Part shown: positions 54,457 to 62,908 of the stretch, one piece after another | How positions within the stretch are numbered: the stretch's first letter is position 1 | Layout: each line of letters opens with the position of its first letter | Origin: [Synechococcus] sp. NIES-970 | Lineage (GTDB): Bacteria; Cyanobacteriota; Cyanobacteriia; Cyanobacteriales; MRBY01 | Assembly: GCA_002356215.1 (NCBI GenBank) | Contig: AP017959.1 | Coordinates: forward strand, 1,240,001 to 1,304,000 | Length of the DNA stretch: 64,000 bases | Direction: 5' to 3' | Made by a program: the position numbers and the translations under genes | The notes under the pieces: model-generated | Database searches by the model: none | Told to the model about the DNA's origin: nothing | Seen by the model: the letters and a program-made list of their open reading frames with translations, nothing else

Positions 54457-55248
54457 CTAAACCTTTTCCTTGGCCAAGGATTTTAGGGGTGTTTTGGGCT
54501 GGCTCAAATTCAGGGGTACGCCGGTTTTTTCCAGGCGCAGGGGCGCTGAAACCGTTGATTTTGGATGTTGGTAGAGACGCAGGGTTCCCAATAGTGCTTC
54601 CCGCAGGGGGCTCTCGGTTTCCTGCTGCCAACTGAGGTGAAGGAAGGTTTTGAGGGTCTGTTGTTGTTCGGGGGTGAGGCGACGTTCTTGGAGTAGCTGA
54701 CGGAGCTGCCGAATCGCATATAGACGTCGCACCATACTGCGATCGCCTAAGTCAGCCAAAGACTTTTCAAACTGCTGCAGCGGTGAAGCAGAATTTAAAC
54801 TGCGGCGTACATTCAACAAAAAAATAATACTAATTAAACTCCCTTGGAGTAATAGGGCGCTAGTGAGCCAAGGATTACCACTCGATTGCCACAGGGCGAT
54901 CGCCCCGTAGCTGACCAAGACCGCCACACTCCCCCCGACCCCAGCAAGCAATAGACGCCGATAGCGCCCCTGCCAAAGCCGATAGGCTGCTTCGAGATAG
55001 GTTTCCCAGGATAGGTCATCGGCCAAGTAGATTGCCCCCATGACAGCGCCCCCTAGGGCGATCGCCAGCATTAGCTGCCACTGCCAGATCCAGAGGCCCA
55101 AAACTCCGGCCCCGATCCCAGTAACTTGGCCAGCTCGGGGCCAGTCTATGGCGCGGTTCAAGGCAGACCATTGACGCTGAATATCATTCAGCCGCCGTCG
55201 GTTGAATTTCAGTGGAGGAGAGGGGGATCGACGTAAATACTTAGACAC
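54457..55248 (-). CDS. Membrane protein of unknown function
   Basis: A 263-residue protein. Basic residues at the start (MSKYLRRSPSPPLKFNRRRL) precede four hydrophobic segments in residues about 45-145; the remainder (about 150-230) is helical and hydrophilic (RSMVRRLYAIRQLRQLLQERRLTPEQQQTLKTF would be split into two helices). I recognise no family. It lies 15 bases upstream of the LpxB-like gene on the same strand and probably shares its transcript. A basic C-terminus follows. Confidence 0.68.
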   Translation of the reverse strand: MSKYLRRSPSPPLKFNRRRLNDIQRQWSALNRAIDWPRAGQVTGIGAGVLGLWIWQWQLMLAIALGGAVMGAIYLADDLSWETYLEAAYRLWQGRYRRLLLAGVGGSVAVLVSYGAIALWQSSGNPWLTSALLLQGSLISIIFLLNVRRSLNSASPLQQFEKSLADLGDRSMVRRLYAIRQLRQLLQERRLTPEQQQTLKTFLHLSWQQETESPLREALLGTLRLYQHPKSTVSAPLRLEKTGVPLNLSQPKTPLKSLAKEKV

Positions 55249-55346
55249 AAAACCAGTCTAGGGCACGAACAAAATCAACAGTTATTTTTTCGGGGAGAAA
55301 AAATTTCCCTTAAGCATATCGCACTTTCTGGAGGGAGAGAAATGCT

Positions 55347-55544
55347 TTAACCGCGCCGGAGACCGCTAAACCAGTAGCCCAAGACAAAACCCAAAATCAT
55401 GGCCCACAGTTGACCGCTGTCAACAAAATTTTGGAAGCCATCCCGAATTTGTCCGAGGACATCGGGATCTTCAACATAGCCCACCTGGGCAATGATGATC
55501 TGCTGGGACGACAGTGAGGGGGAATCGGTGGAATTAGCAATCAT
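55347..55544 (-). CDS. Small protein with C-terminal membrane helix
   Basis: A 65-residue protein starting MIANSTDSPSLSSQQIIIA and ending with a hydrophobic segment (LWAMILGFVLGYWFSGLRRG), which looks like a tail anchor. The start at 55544 overlaps the phosphatase stop (55534) by 11 bases; an ATG-equivalent at 55592 would overlap more. The function is unknown. It is the downstream neighbour of the RsbU-type phosphatase, so cotranscription is likely. Confidence 0.6.
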   Translation of the reverse strand: MIANSTDSPSLSSQQIIIAQVGYVEDPDVLGQIRDGFQNFVDSGQLWAMILGFVLGYWFSGLRRG

Positions 55545-57030
55545 GGTGCTGACAGGGCTGAGGATAGACTGCTTCTGATTGTACCTGGACAACGACCAGG
55601 GTCATATCGTCACCCCCTTTAACTTTGGGATAGGTAAATTTTTCGACCTGAGTGAACAGTTCCTGGACGATCGCCTCGGGGGTTTGACAATTTTGGCAGG
55701 CATTTTGAAAAACCCGCACCAGGTTTTCTTCGTCGAAGCGATCGCCATGGGCATTGACCGCATCGGTAAAGCCATCGGTGTAGTAGAGAACGATATCCCC
55801 TATTTCTAGCACCACTTTTGCATCTTCATAGGTGGAATCTAAGTCAAGGCCAATGAGCATGCCTTGGGTATCAAGGGTCTCGATTGTTTGGGTTTGGGCA
55901 CGCCACAACAGGGGCGGATGGTGGGCCGCGTTGCTGTAGGCGAGGGTACGGGTTTTCGGGTCATACTCTGAATAAAACAGGGTGACAAACCGATGGGAAT
56001 TATCCAAATCAGCATACATAACCCGATTGAGATGTTCGAGAATTTTCGCGGGGCTATGGCGGTTCAACACTTCTGCCCGGAGCATGCCCCTGGTCATGGT
56101 CATAATCAAACCAGCGGGAACGCCCTTGCCCATCACATCGCCGATCACAATGCTCCAGGGGACACATTGCACCAGTTTTGGATCATCTTGACGGCGAATC
56201 CGGTCGTAATTACTGGGAATAAAGTCGTAGTAATCGCCCCCGACCCGGTAGGCATTGCGGTAGTCGGCGGCGATCGCCAACCCTTTGATTTGGGGACATT
56301 CCCTCGGGAGGAGGTGATTTTGAATTTCCGAGGCAATCTCTAATTCTCGGTCTTGTTTTTCTTTGCTGCGGAGCTTGCTAGTCAGGTCATTGTTAGCGAT
56401 CGCCACCGCCGTTTGGTCAGCCACCAGTTGCACCAGTTTTCGGCGGGTGATGTCCCAACTGTACTGGGGGTCACGGCTAAAGACATAGAGCTTGCCCCGG
56501 GTAACATTTTTGACGAGAATCGGTGTACTACAAATTCGAAACTCATTCCCCAGCTGAGTTTGGAGCTTTTCATCCCATTCCAAAGCTTCTTGGGCTGTGC
56601 AAATGGACGCCGAGCTATCCCCATTGGCGATCGCCCCTTTGGTTTGCTCAAAAGCCCGACGAATGAGCTGGCAGTCGCCCCCTTCACCACAATAAAATTT
56701 TTCTAAGTGAATCTGGCCTTGGGGCTCAAAAAGCACAAGGGCTCCCCCATCCGCATCGACAACCCGGGCCGACATCAGGGGGGTAAGTTCTAAAAATTGA
56801 TTGAGATTATTAAAGCTCCTTAGGGCAAAACCGAGGGAACTCAAGAGATCTTGAACCTTGGTTTGTTCGCGACTTAGTTTGGCGATTTGCGTCCGTAAAA
56901 ATTCGACATCTTCGCCAATAGCCGTCTCTAAATGCATCTCTGATGGGTCAGACGCTACCTGTAATTCTGACTCCCGGGCGGCAGGGTCAAAATACTTGGG
57001 AGTGGCAAAATTAGAGGCAGAAGGAGTCAC
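55534..57030 (-). CDS. RsbU-type PP2C phosphatase with GAF domain
   Basis: A 498-residue regulator. A coiled stretch near residues 45-75 is followed by a GAF domain (about 80-230) and a SpoIIE/PP2C phosphatase domain (about 245-490). Metal-binding acidic residues are visible: GGDYYDF, IVIGDVMGKGVPAGLIM, YYTDGFTDAVN and KGGDDMTL. Such proteins dephosphorylate anti-anti-sigma factors in partner-switching pathways, with the GAF domain as sensor. No anti-sigma gene is adjacent. The start is a GTG. Confidence 0.9.
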   Translation of the reverse strand: MTPSASNFATPKYFDPAARESELQVASDPSEMHLETAIGEDVEFLRTQIAKLSREQTKVQDLLSSLGFALRSFNNLNQFLELTPLMSARVVDADGGALVLFEPQGQIHLEKFYCGEGGDCQLIRRAFEQTKGAIANGDSSASICTAQEALEWDEKLQTQLGNEFRICSTPILVKNVTRGKLYVFSRDPQYSWDITRRKLVQLVADQTAVAIANNDLTSKLRSKEKQDRELEIASEIQNHLLPRECPQIKGLAIAADYRNAYRVGGDYYDFIPSNYDRIRRQDDPKLVQCVPWSIVIGDVMGKGVPAGLIMTMTRGMLRAEVLNRHSPAKILEHLNRVMYADLDNSHRFVTLFYSEYDPKTRTLAYSNAAHHPPLLWRAQTQTIETLDTQGMLIGLDLDSTYEDAKVVLEIGDIVLYYTDGFTDAVNAHGDRFDEENLVRVFQNACQNCQTPEAIVQELFTQVEKFTYPKVKGGDDMTLVVVQVQSEAVYPQPCQHHDC

Positions 57031-57248
57031 AATGATTGATGTCGTGGGGGTAAAAAATCTTGGTGAATAAGGGCACTGGATCGCGATCAGGGAGTCAGTT
57101 TTTCGACAACATTACTTATGTCTCGCAACGGCCTATTTTTTGGGCGGCCCCGGAGCTTCCATCGTCTGGAATTGGTCGGGTCGGTTTTTTACGGTTGCTA
57201 ATTCATAGCTTAGTGGCTGCTATTTTGTCAAGGCATGGTTTGTGGCAT

Positions 57249-58199
57249 TTAGGCATCAAGGTTCAACTGGGCTTGGCGATGGGCCGCATAAACAGCCTGG
57301 ACGTTGTACCAATTGAGAAAGATGCGGGCTACTTCCAGGGCCAGTTGGGATTTGCCCTGCTGAATGAGCCACCGCAGTAAAGGCTGAAGACGTTTTTCGT
57401 TGAGCCACCCTCCCAGGGAAAGAATGCCCCAGAGTAGACGATGAAACCACGTCATTTGGATCATCATCCGCACTTCCCAAGTGGGATGTTTTTGGTAGAA
57501 GATAACACCCATTTTGCCCCGTTGAATCTCCTGGTCGATGAGTTGGGGAATTTGCTCAAGGCTAAAGGCGGGATGCCAATGGTAACCAACGGCGGCGGGG
57601 CATTTAATCAGTGTCAGTCCCAGTTTTTTTAGACGGACACCGAGTTCGAGGTCTTCCCAGCCATAGAGTTGAAAACCCACATCAAAGAGACCCGCTTCTA
57701 AAAGCCATTTACGGGCGATCGCCACATTGCCTGTGGCAAAATAGGCGGCTGAAAAATCAGTTACCTTGAAGGGCTCACGGGTGGGATTGTCAAAATTCGC
57801 TGTGTTGATGACGCGACCATAGGTAAAGAGGCGATCGCTTTTTAGTTTTCGTTTCCCCTGGCGTAGTCCTTCCAGGTGAGCCGCTAAAAAAGTCTCTGTG
57901 ACCACCAGATCACTGTCAATAAAAATAATGATATCGCCCCGGGCCTGTTTAACCCCCAGGTTACGGGCAGCGGCTGCCCCTTTATGGGCCTGTTCAAACA
58001 GCCGGACATGGGGATATTGCTGTGCCTCTGTCTGTAGCCAAGCCACTGTACCATCGGTGGAGCCATCATCCACCACCACAACTTCATAACCCCCATTGGC
58101 CAGCTCTTCCGGTACCTGTTGCTGCTCAAGGGCCCAGAGACATTTTGTCAAAATCGGCTTGCGGTTATAGGTAGGGATGACAACGCTGATGTAAACCAA
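57249..58199 (-). CDS. Family 2 glycosyltransferase
   Basis: A 316-residue GT-A enzyme starting MVYISVVIPTYNRKPILTKCL. The donor motif VVVDDGSTDGT, a DSD metal site in IIFIDSDLV and the acceptor-side GWEDLELGVRLKKLG are typical. A C-terminal stretch with hydrophobic bits (RLLWGILSLGGWL) may touch the membrane. The product is unknown; extracellular polysaccharide or lipid-linked glycan is plausible. It lies 53 bases after the class A PBP gene, on the same strand. Confidence 0.9.
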   Translation of the reverse strand: MVYISVVIPTYNRKPILTKCLWALEQQQVPEELANGGYEVVVVDDGSTDGTVAWLQTEAQQYPHVRLFEQAHKGAAAARNLGVKQARGDIIIFIDSDLVVTETFLAAHLEGLRQGKRKLKSDRLFTYGRVINTANFDNPTREPFKVTDFSAAYFATGNVAIARKWLLEAGLFDVGFQLYGWEDLELGVRLKKLGLTLIKCPAAVGYHWHPAFSLEQIPQLIDQEIQRGKMGVIFYQKHPTWEVRMMIQMTWFHRLLWGILSLGGWLNEKRLQPLLRWLIQQGKSQLALEVARIFLNWYNVQAVYAAHRQAQLNLDA

Positions 58200-58252
58200 A
58201 TTGCGTACCTGAAACTAGGGAGAAAATAACTGTCCCATTATGCCGGATATAC

Positions 58253-60193
58253 CTAGGGTTTGGGTTGCTCATACTTTGAAGCTGGCGCAAAATATTGGGG
58301 CGCCTCGCCCTTGAGTGCTTCCTGCATAAAGGCTCGCCAAATGGGCGCTGCGGCCCCGCCCCCAGTTGTGCCTGTTCCCATGGGACGATAATCATCGTTG
58401 CCGATCCACACGGCGGCCGACAGTTGGGGGACATAACCGACAAACCACACATCTCGTTCTGCTGAGGTCGTGCCTGTTTTGCCGGCGGCAGGGCGATCGC
58501 CTAAACTCGCCGACCGACCAGTCCCACTGGTAATCACCCCTTGGAGGACACTATTAAGAGAAGCCGTCGCCCAGGGATCTAAAACCAAACGAGGCTGGGG
58601 AGTGTTATCCAACAGTACATTTCCTTGACTATCGGTCACCCGTAGAATCATTGTGGTTTCACTCTGCCAGCCATTGTTCGCGAAGGTGGCATAGGCACTG
58701 GCCATTTCAAGGGGGCTGATCCCTACGGCACCGAGGGGGAGAGAGACGACAGGCTGGAGCGGACTCTTGATTCCCAACAGACGACAAATCTCAATTACCT
58801 TGTCGAGACCCACTGCCCTCCCCAGTTTCACCGCAGGGACATTCTTAGAAACGACGAGGGTATCGTACAAACTCATTGTTCCCGAAAAATCCCCTCCGTA
58901 GTTCTGGGGCGCATAGGTGCCACTCCCATCGGGATAACTCACTGGACTATCGTCGATAGTAGTAAAAGGTGTGTATTTACCGCTGGCGAAAGCAGCATAG
59001 TAGACGAATGGTTTAAACGCAGAACCTGGCTGCCGCTGGGATTGAATGGCACGGTTAAACTGACTTTCTTGATAGTCGCGACCCCCGATCAAGACTTTGA
59101 CAAAATGGGTACGCGGATCAACGGCGGCCACGGCAATCTGGTCCGCCCGGAGCCCCCGATTGCGAGCCTGCTGAAAACTATTTTGGACGATGGTCTCGGT
59201 GCGCCGCTGCAGGTCAAGATCAAGGGTCGTCTGGACTTGCATGCCCCCTTTTCGGACAAGTTCTTCCCCGAAGCGTGCGGTCAACTCTTCCACAACAGCT
59301 TGGGTAATGTAGGGAGAAGCGCTGGCAAGCCAAGCTGTTGGTCTGCCTACCAGGAGGGGTTCTTTGGCAGCGGCCTCTGCTTGTGCGGGGGTAATCCACC
59401 CCAGATCTCGCATCCGGTTTAACACGATGAGTTGCCGTTGTTTGGTCTGTTGGTAGTTACGGAAGGGACTATATTCTTCAGGGGCTTGAATCATCCCTGC
59501 CATCACTGCAGCCTCAGCGAGGGTGAGGTCAGCGGCAGATTTATTGAAATAGGATTCGGCGGCAGTTTCAACACCGTAGTTGTTGTGTCCCCAGTAGATG
59601 TTATTGAGATACATCTCCAGGATTTCATCTTTGGTAAAGCTCTGCTCAATGCGTAGGGCCAATATGGTTTCGGCCAGTTTACGGTTATAGGTACGGTCTT
59701 GGGCAAGGAAGAGATTTTTCACCAACTGCATGGTGATGGTCGAAGCGCCTTCGGTAATCCCCCCGGCTTGGAGGTTAGAGATGATTGCCCGGCCAATACT
59801 GGTGGGGTTGATCCCATTGTGTTGGTAAAAGTGGCTGTCTTCGATCGCCAAAATCGCTAATTTCAGGTCCGAAGAAACCTCGGGAAGAGTCGTATTTCTG
59901 CGGTTGGCTTCTCCGTGGAGACTGAGAAGGACTTTGCCGTTAATGTCGTAAATATAGCTAGTTTCGGTGGGCACGTAAGTCTTGAGGGTGCGCACATCGG
60001 GGAGATTGCGGAAACTGATGGCCAGCCCCACCAGCCCCCCAGCGGCGATCGCACTCCCCAATAACGTGCAGGTGATCATTGTGCCCACAGCCTTCTGGCA
60101 GACACCTTGGAAAAAGCCCTGGGGCGATCGCTCAGCCTGAGCCTGGGGACGGGACATTTTCTTTGTTTTGTGCCGGACGGTGCTAGATGACAA
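58253..60193 (-). CDS. Class A penicillin-binding protein (PBP1A family)
   Basis: A 646-residue bifunctional peptidoglycan synthase. A basic cytosolic start precedes one membrane helix (residues about 38-60). The glycosyltransferase domain has the catalytic Glu in AILAIEDSHFYQHNGI and the ATTITMQ-like stretch GASTITMQLVKN. The transpeptidase domain has SxxK (SAFKPF), SxN (SKN) and KTG (AAGKTGTTSAERDVWF). It polymerises and crosslinks wall glycan. Cyanobacteria hold several such paralogues, so the number is not assigned. It precedes the GT2 gene in the same direction. Confidence 0.95.
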   Translation of the reverse strand: MSSSTVRHKTKKMSRPQAQAERSPQGFFQGVCQKAVGTMITCTLLGSAIAAGGLVGLAISFRNLPDVRTLKTYVPTETSYIYDINGKVLLSLHGEANRRNTTLPEVSSDLKLAILAIEDSHFYQHNGINPTSIGRAIISNLQAGGITEGASTITMQLVKNLFLAQDRTYNRKLAETILALRIEQSFTKDEILEMYLNNIYWGHNNYGVETAAESYFNKSAADLTLAEAAVMAGMIQAPEEYSPFRNYQQTKQRQLIVLNRMRDLGWITPAQAEAAAKEPLLVGRPTAWLASASPYITQAVVEELTARFGEELVRKGGMQVQTTLDLDLQRRTETIVQNSFQQARNRGLRADQIAVAAVDPRTHFVKVLIGGRDYQESQFNRAIQSQRQPGSAFKPFVYYAAFASGKYTPFTTIDDSPVSYPDGSGTYAPQNYGGDFSGTMSLYDTLVVSKNVPAVKLGRAVGLDKVIEICRLLGIKSPLQPVVSLPLGAVGISPLEMASAYATFANNGWQSETTMILRVTDSQGNVLLDNTPQPRLVLDPWATASLNSVLQGVITSGTGRSASLGDRPAAGKTGTTSAERDVWFVGYVPQLSAAVWIGNDDYRPMGTGTTGGGAAAPIWRAFMQEALKGEAPQYFAPASKYEQPKP

Positions 60194-60340
60194 GGGCGTT
60201 AACCTCTAATGGTTCGGGAGACTGGAGCAGACAGGCTGGGGGCGCCGCAAAAAAGGAGATCGATTCGAGGCTTGACGGTGGTTTCTGCCCAAAATTTTAA
60301 CAAGGGAAACCTGCTTTTTGACGGACTAAGACCATCGGCC

Positions 60341-60373
60341 AAAAAAATAATCCCTGCTTCGAATCAAGCAAGG
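60341..60373 (-). terminator. petG terminator
   Basis: On the minus strand CCTTGCTT pairs with AAGCAGGG (one G-T pair) over a six-base loop, followed by ATTA and seven T. It lies about 40 bases after the petG stop. Confidence 0.8.
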
Positions 60374-60382
60374 ATCACCATA

Positions 60383-60414
60383 GCCAGTCTCGATGGCAGT
60401 CGAGACGGCTTTTT
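60383..60414 (+). terminator. Plus-strand terminator-like hairpin next to petG
   Basis: GCC-bulged A-GTCTCGA pairs with TCGAGAC-GGC over a six-base loop, followed by five T at the petG stop codon. No annotated plus-strand gene leads into it. It could end an unannotated transcript or stabilise the petG 3' end. Confidence 0.55.
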
Positions 60415-60529
60415 ATTCCATGCCGAGGTCATTGCCGCGCTTGTACTGGAGGTAAGCAGCCACGAACAAACCCGCAAGGGTAACGGGGATCAGGCCTAAC
60501 ACGATGCCGAGTAAAAGGGGTTCAATCAC
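60413..60529 (-). CDS. petG: Cytochrome b6f complex subunit 5 (PetG)
   Basis: A 38-residue single-helix protein starting with GTG (read M), [19 protein letters not shown] and ending [13 protein letters not shown], the standard PetG sequence. It is an essential small subunit at the edge of the cytochrome b6f complex. Upstream, the plus-strand cytM is divergent with about 180 bases between them, so both may share a regulatory region. The coding sequence is too short for many gene finders. Confidence 0.97.
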   Translation of the reverse strand: MIEPLLLGIVLGLIPVTLAGLFVAAYLQYKRGNDLGME

Positions 60530-60712
60530 AGAAATTCTCCTTTGGCGGTAATTTTAAAACGCACTCTTTAAAATATTTGTAACTATTCTATGGGATTGGG
60601 GAAGTCCGTGCCAAGGGATTTGATTCGACATTCCGGGGCGATCGCAGTAGGATGACTATTAAGAAAAATTGCGTAATATCAACAAAGTTGTATCCCTTCG
60701 ACAGCAAATTCT

Positions 60713-61087
60713 GTGGCTAATTCTTCCGAGCTTTCCGTCCCAAACTTTTCGAAGCTCCTCTTCGTGACGATGCTGACATTGGCGATCGCTGCCCTGGGGA
60801 TGTTTGGTGCTTACAATTCCCAAGCCAGTGATCCCTATGTCCAACAGGTCTTGAGTCTACGGGGTGATGATTTACGCGGTAGTGCAATTTTTCAGATTAA
60901 TTGTGCTGGCTGCCACGGCGTGAGTGCCAGTGGCAATGTTGGCCCAGATCTGCGCTCAGTGGCCCAACGCAAATCCGATGTACGTTTAATCCAACAGGTA
61001 ATCAGTGGTAAAACTCCACCCATGCCCAAGTTCCAGCCAGCACCCCAAGATATGGCTGACCTATTGAGTTATCTTCGTACCCTCTAG
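60713..61087 (+). CDS. cytM: Cytochrome cM
   Basis: A 124-residue c-type cytochrome. An N-terminal hydrophobic segment (residues about 14-35) is probably an uncleaved anchor or signal. The heme site is CAGCH in NCAGCHGVSASG, with Met in PPMPKF as likely axial ligand. This length and pattern match CytM, a cyanobacteria-specific cytochrome linked to stress and to repression of respiration in mixotrophic growth; a soluble cytochrome c6 would be shorter. The start is GTG. It is divergent from petG. Confidence 0.85.
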   Translation: MANSSELSVPNFSKLLFVTMLTLAIAALGMFGAYNSQASDPYVQQVLSLRGDDLRGSAIFQINCAGCHGVSASGNVGPDLRSVAQRKSDVRLIQQVISGKTPPMPKFQPAPQDMADLLSYLRTL

Positions 61088-61142
61088 CCTTGATTTTGGG
61101 AATTATCTCCCTTTCCCTACTATTTTTATCTGTTGTGTTGCC

Positions 61143-61832
61143 ATGGCTCGCTCAATTCTCCTTGGTTTATTGTGGTTTGGGTTTGTTCTCTATGCTTTTT
61201 GGGGAGCGCCGCCGAATCAACCGGATACCCTGGCGCTGATCCTCGCCTTGTCCCAGGGGAATTGGGATGGGCTTAATCCACTCGTCATTGCGCTGTTTAA
61301 TGCCATGGGAATCTTACCCGTGATGTATGGGGCCTTGCTGTTTTTAGATGGTCGGGGCCAAAAATTACCCGCCTGGGCCTTCGCCGCAGGGAGCTTTTTC
61401 CTCGGTGCTTTTGCGTTATTGCCCTACCTGGCTTTACGGCGGGACAATCCTACTTTTGTGGGTCAAAAAAATATTTGGCTCCGCTGGCAAGATTCGCGGC
61501 TGTTGGGTTTATTTTGCCTAATTGCTCTGGTGGTGTTGTTTATCTATGGTTTAGGCCAGGGTGATTGGTCTGACTATGGGGCTAAATTTGCCAATGATCG
61601 CTTCATTCAGGTCATGAGCTTAGATTTTTGTTTACTGTCGCTGCTGTTTCCGATCTTGCTGGGGGATGATTTTGACCGCCGGGGTTTGACAGAGAAAAAA
61701 GGGTGGCTCTGGGCGATCGCCTTCACTCCCCCTTTTGGGGCCGCCTTGTATTTAGCCCTACGCCCTCCCACTCTGACAGCCTCCGGCAATGTTACTGTGG
61801 CATCCATGCCCACGGCAGATCGGGGGAACTGA
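61143..61832 (+). CDS. Polytopic membrane protein, unknown
   Basis: A 229-residue protein with about six hydrophobic segments, starting MARSILLGLLWFGFVLYAFWGAPP, and with a tail that ends ASMPTADRGN. I recognise no named family; related cyanobacterial and plant-type proteins exist as far as I recall. The stop TGA overlaps the next gene's ATG by one base, so translation is coupled with the SDR gene. cytM lies 55 bases upstream in the same direction. Confidence 0.78.
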   Translation: MARSILLGLLWFGFVLYAFWGAPPNQPDTLALILALSQGNWDGLNPLVIALFNAMGILPVMYGALLFLDGRGQKLPAWAFAAGSFFLGAFALLPYLALRRDNPTFVGQKNIWLRWQDSRLLGLFCLIALVVLFIYGLGQGDWSDYGAKFANDRFIQVMSLDFCLLSLLFPILLGDDFDRRGLTEKKGWLWAIAFTPPFGAALYLALRPPTLTASGNVTVASMPTADRGN

Positions 61833-62569
61833 TGGAAGCACTTGTGATCGGGGCTAGTCGCGGCATTGGCCTTGCTTTTATCCGGCAATATTTAGGGATG
61901 ATCCATTGTCAGCGGGTCTACGGCACCTACCGCCACCTGTCAGCGGAATTAAAGCTGCTCCAGGCTGAATATCCAGAACGCTTGGTTTTACTGCCCGTAG
62001 ATGTGACCCAAGAAGATCAAATTATCCAGGCGATCGCCACCCTTAAGGGCCAAGCGCAGCGGCTCGATGAAGTCATTTATTGTGTCGGTCTACTCCACCA
62101 GCAGACTCTTCAACCAGAAAAAAGCCTCCGTCACATTCACCCTGAGAATTTACTGACCTACTTTCAAATCAATGCCATTGGTGCGGTGCTCTGGGCCAAG
62201 CATTTAGCGCCCCTCCTGCGCCACGGCGATCGCGCTGTGTTTGCCGCCATCTCTGCTAAGGTCGGGAGCATTGAAGATAACCGTTTGGGGGGCTGGTATG
62301 GTTATCGCGCCTCAAAAGCTGCCCTAAATATGTTCCTAAAAAATATTGCGATCGAATGGAAACGCACCATGTCCCAGGCGATCGTGGTGGCTCTCCACCC
62401 GGGCACGACTGACACCGAGTTATCCCAACCCTTTCAAAAAAATGTCCCCCCCGAAAAGCTTTTTACGCCAGAACGTACTGCGAATCAGCTGCGCCTCGTG
62501 CTCGATCGCCTGACGGATCAAGACAGTGGCCAGTTTTTGAGTTGGGATGGAACTCCCTTGCCCTGGTAG
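61832..62569 (+). CDS. Short-chain dehydrogenase/reductase (C-factor type)
   Basis: A 245-residue Rossmann-fold oxidoreductase. The cofactor motif GASRGIG is at residues 7-13, and the catalytic Ser-Tyr-Lys appear as SAKVGSI (Ser) and YGYRASKAALN (Tyr, Lys). The length and the N-terminus MEALVIGASRGIGLAFI resemble the CsgA/C-factor SDR subgroup. The substrate is unknown. The ATG at 61832, sharing a base with the preceding stop, replaces a longer, implausible upstream frame. Confidence 0.88.
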   Translation: MEALVIGASRGIGLAFIRQYLGMIHCQRVYGTYRHLSAELKLLQAEYPERLVLLPVDVTQEDQIIQAIATLKGQAQRLDEVIYCVGLLHQQTLQPEKSLRHIHPENLLTYFQINAIGAVLWAKHLAPLLRHGDRAVFAAISAKVGSIEDNRLGGWYGYRASKAALNMFLKNIAIEWKRTMSQAIVVALHPGTTDTELSQPFQKNVPPEKLFTPERTANQLRLVLDRLTDQDSGQFLSWDGTPLPW

Positions 62570-62908
62570 CAAGCCTGATGTCAAGGTGTTTACCTCCAAA
62601 AAGTCAGCTCTAGGCAGACCCATTTACCCGCTTCGGGCAAGGTCAAAGATTTCAGAACGGCGGCCTGTAATTTTGGCCGTGAGTCATCCAGGCGATCGCC
62701 TAGGGGAAAGCCCCTCCTAGGAACCATAATGTGCTTCATCGGCAATGGGGTTCGAGTATATTGGAGATGGCCCCTGGGAGCCAATTCTGTCACCGCAGCC
62801 TTAAAACCCATGGGCGCTATCTACAAAAACGATAAACTTACTGCTCTTGAGATTGATCCTGGCCTGATTACTGGGAGTAGAGTTGTCATCACAGGAACAA
62901 TTAAATCC
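62570..62908. other. Intergenic region or leader before the DEAD-box gene
   Basis: 339 bases. A hairpin with CCTAG...CTAGG lies at about 62699-62721. From an ATG at 62729 a frame is open through to the helicase start with no stop (60 codons), so either the helicase has an unusual N-terminal extension or this is a long leader. A minus-strand frame covers part of it, but neither resembles a protein I know. Confidence 0.55.
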
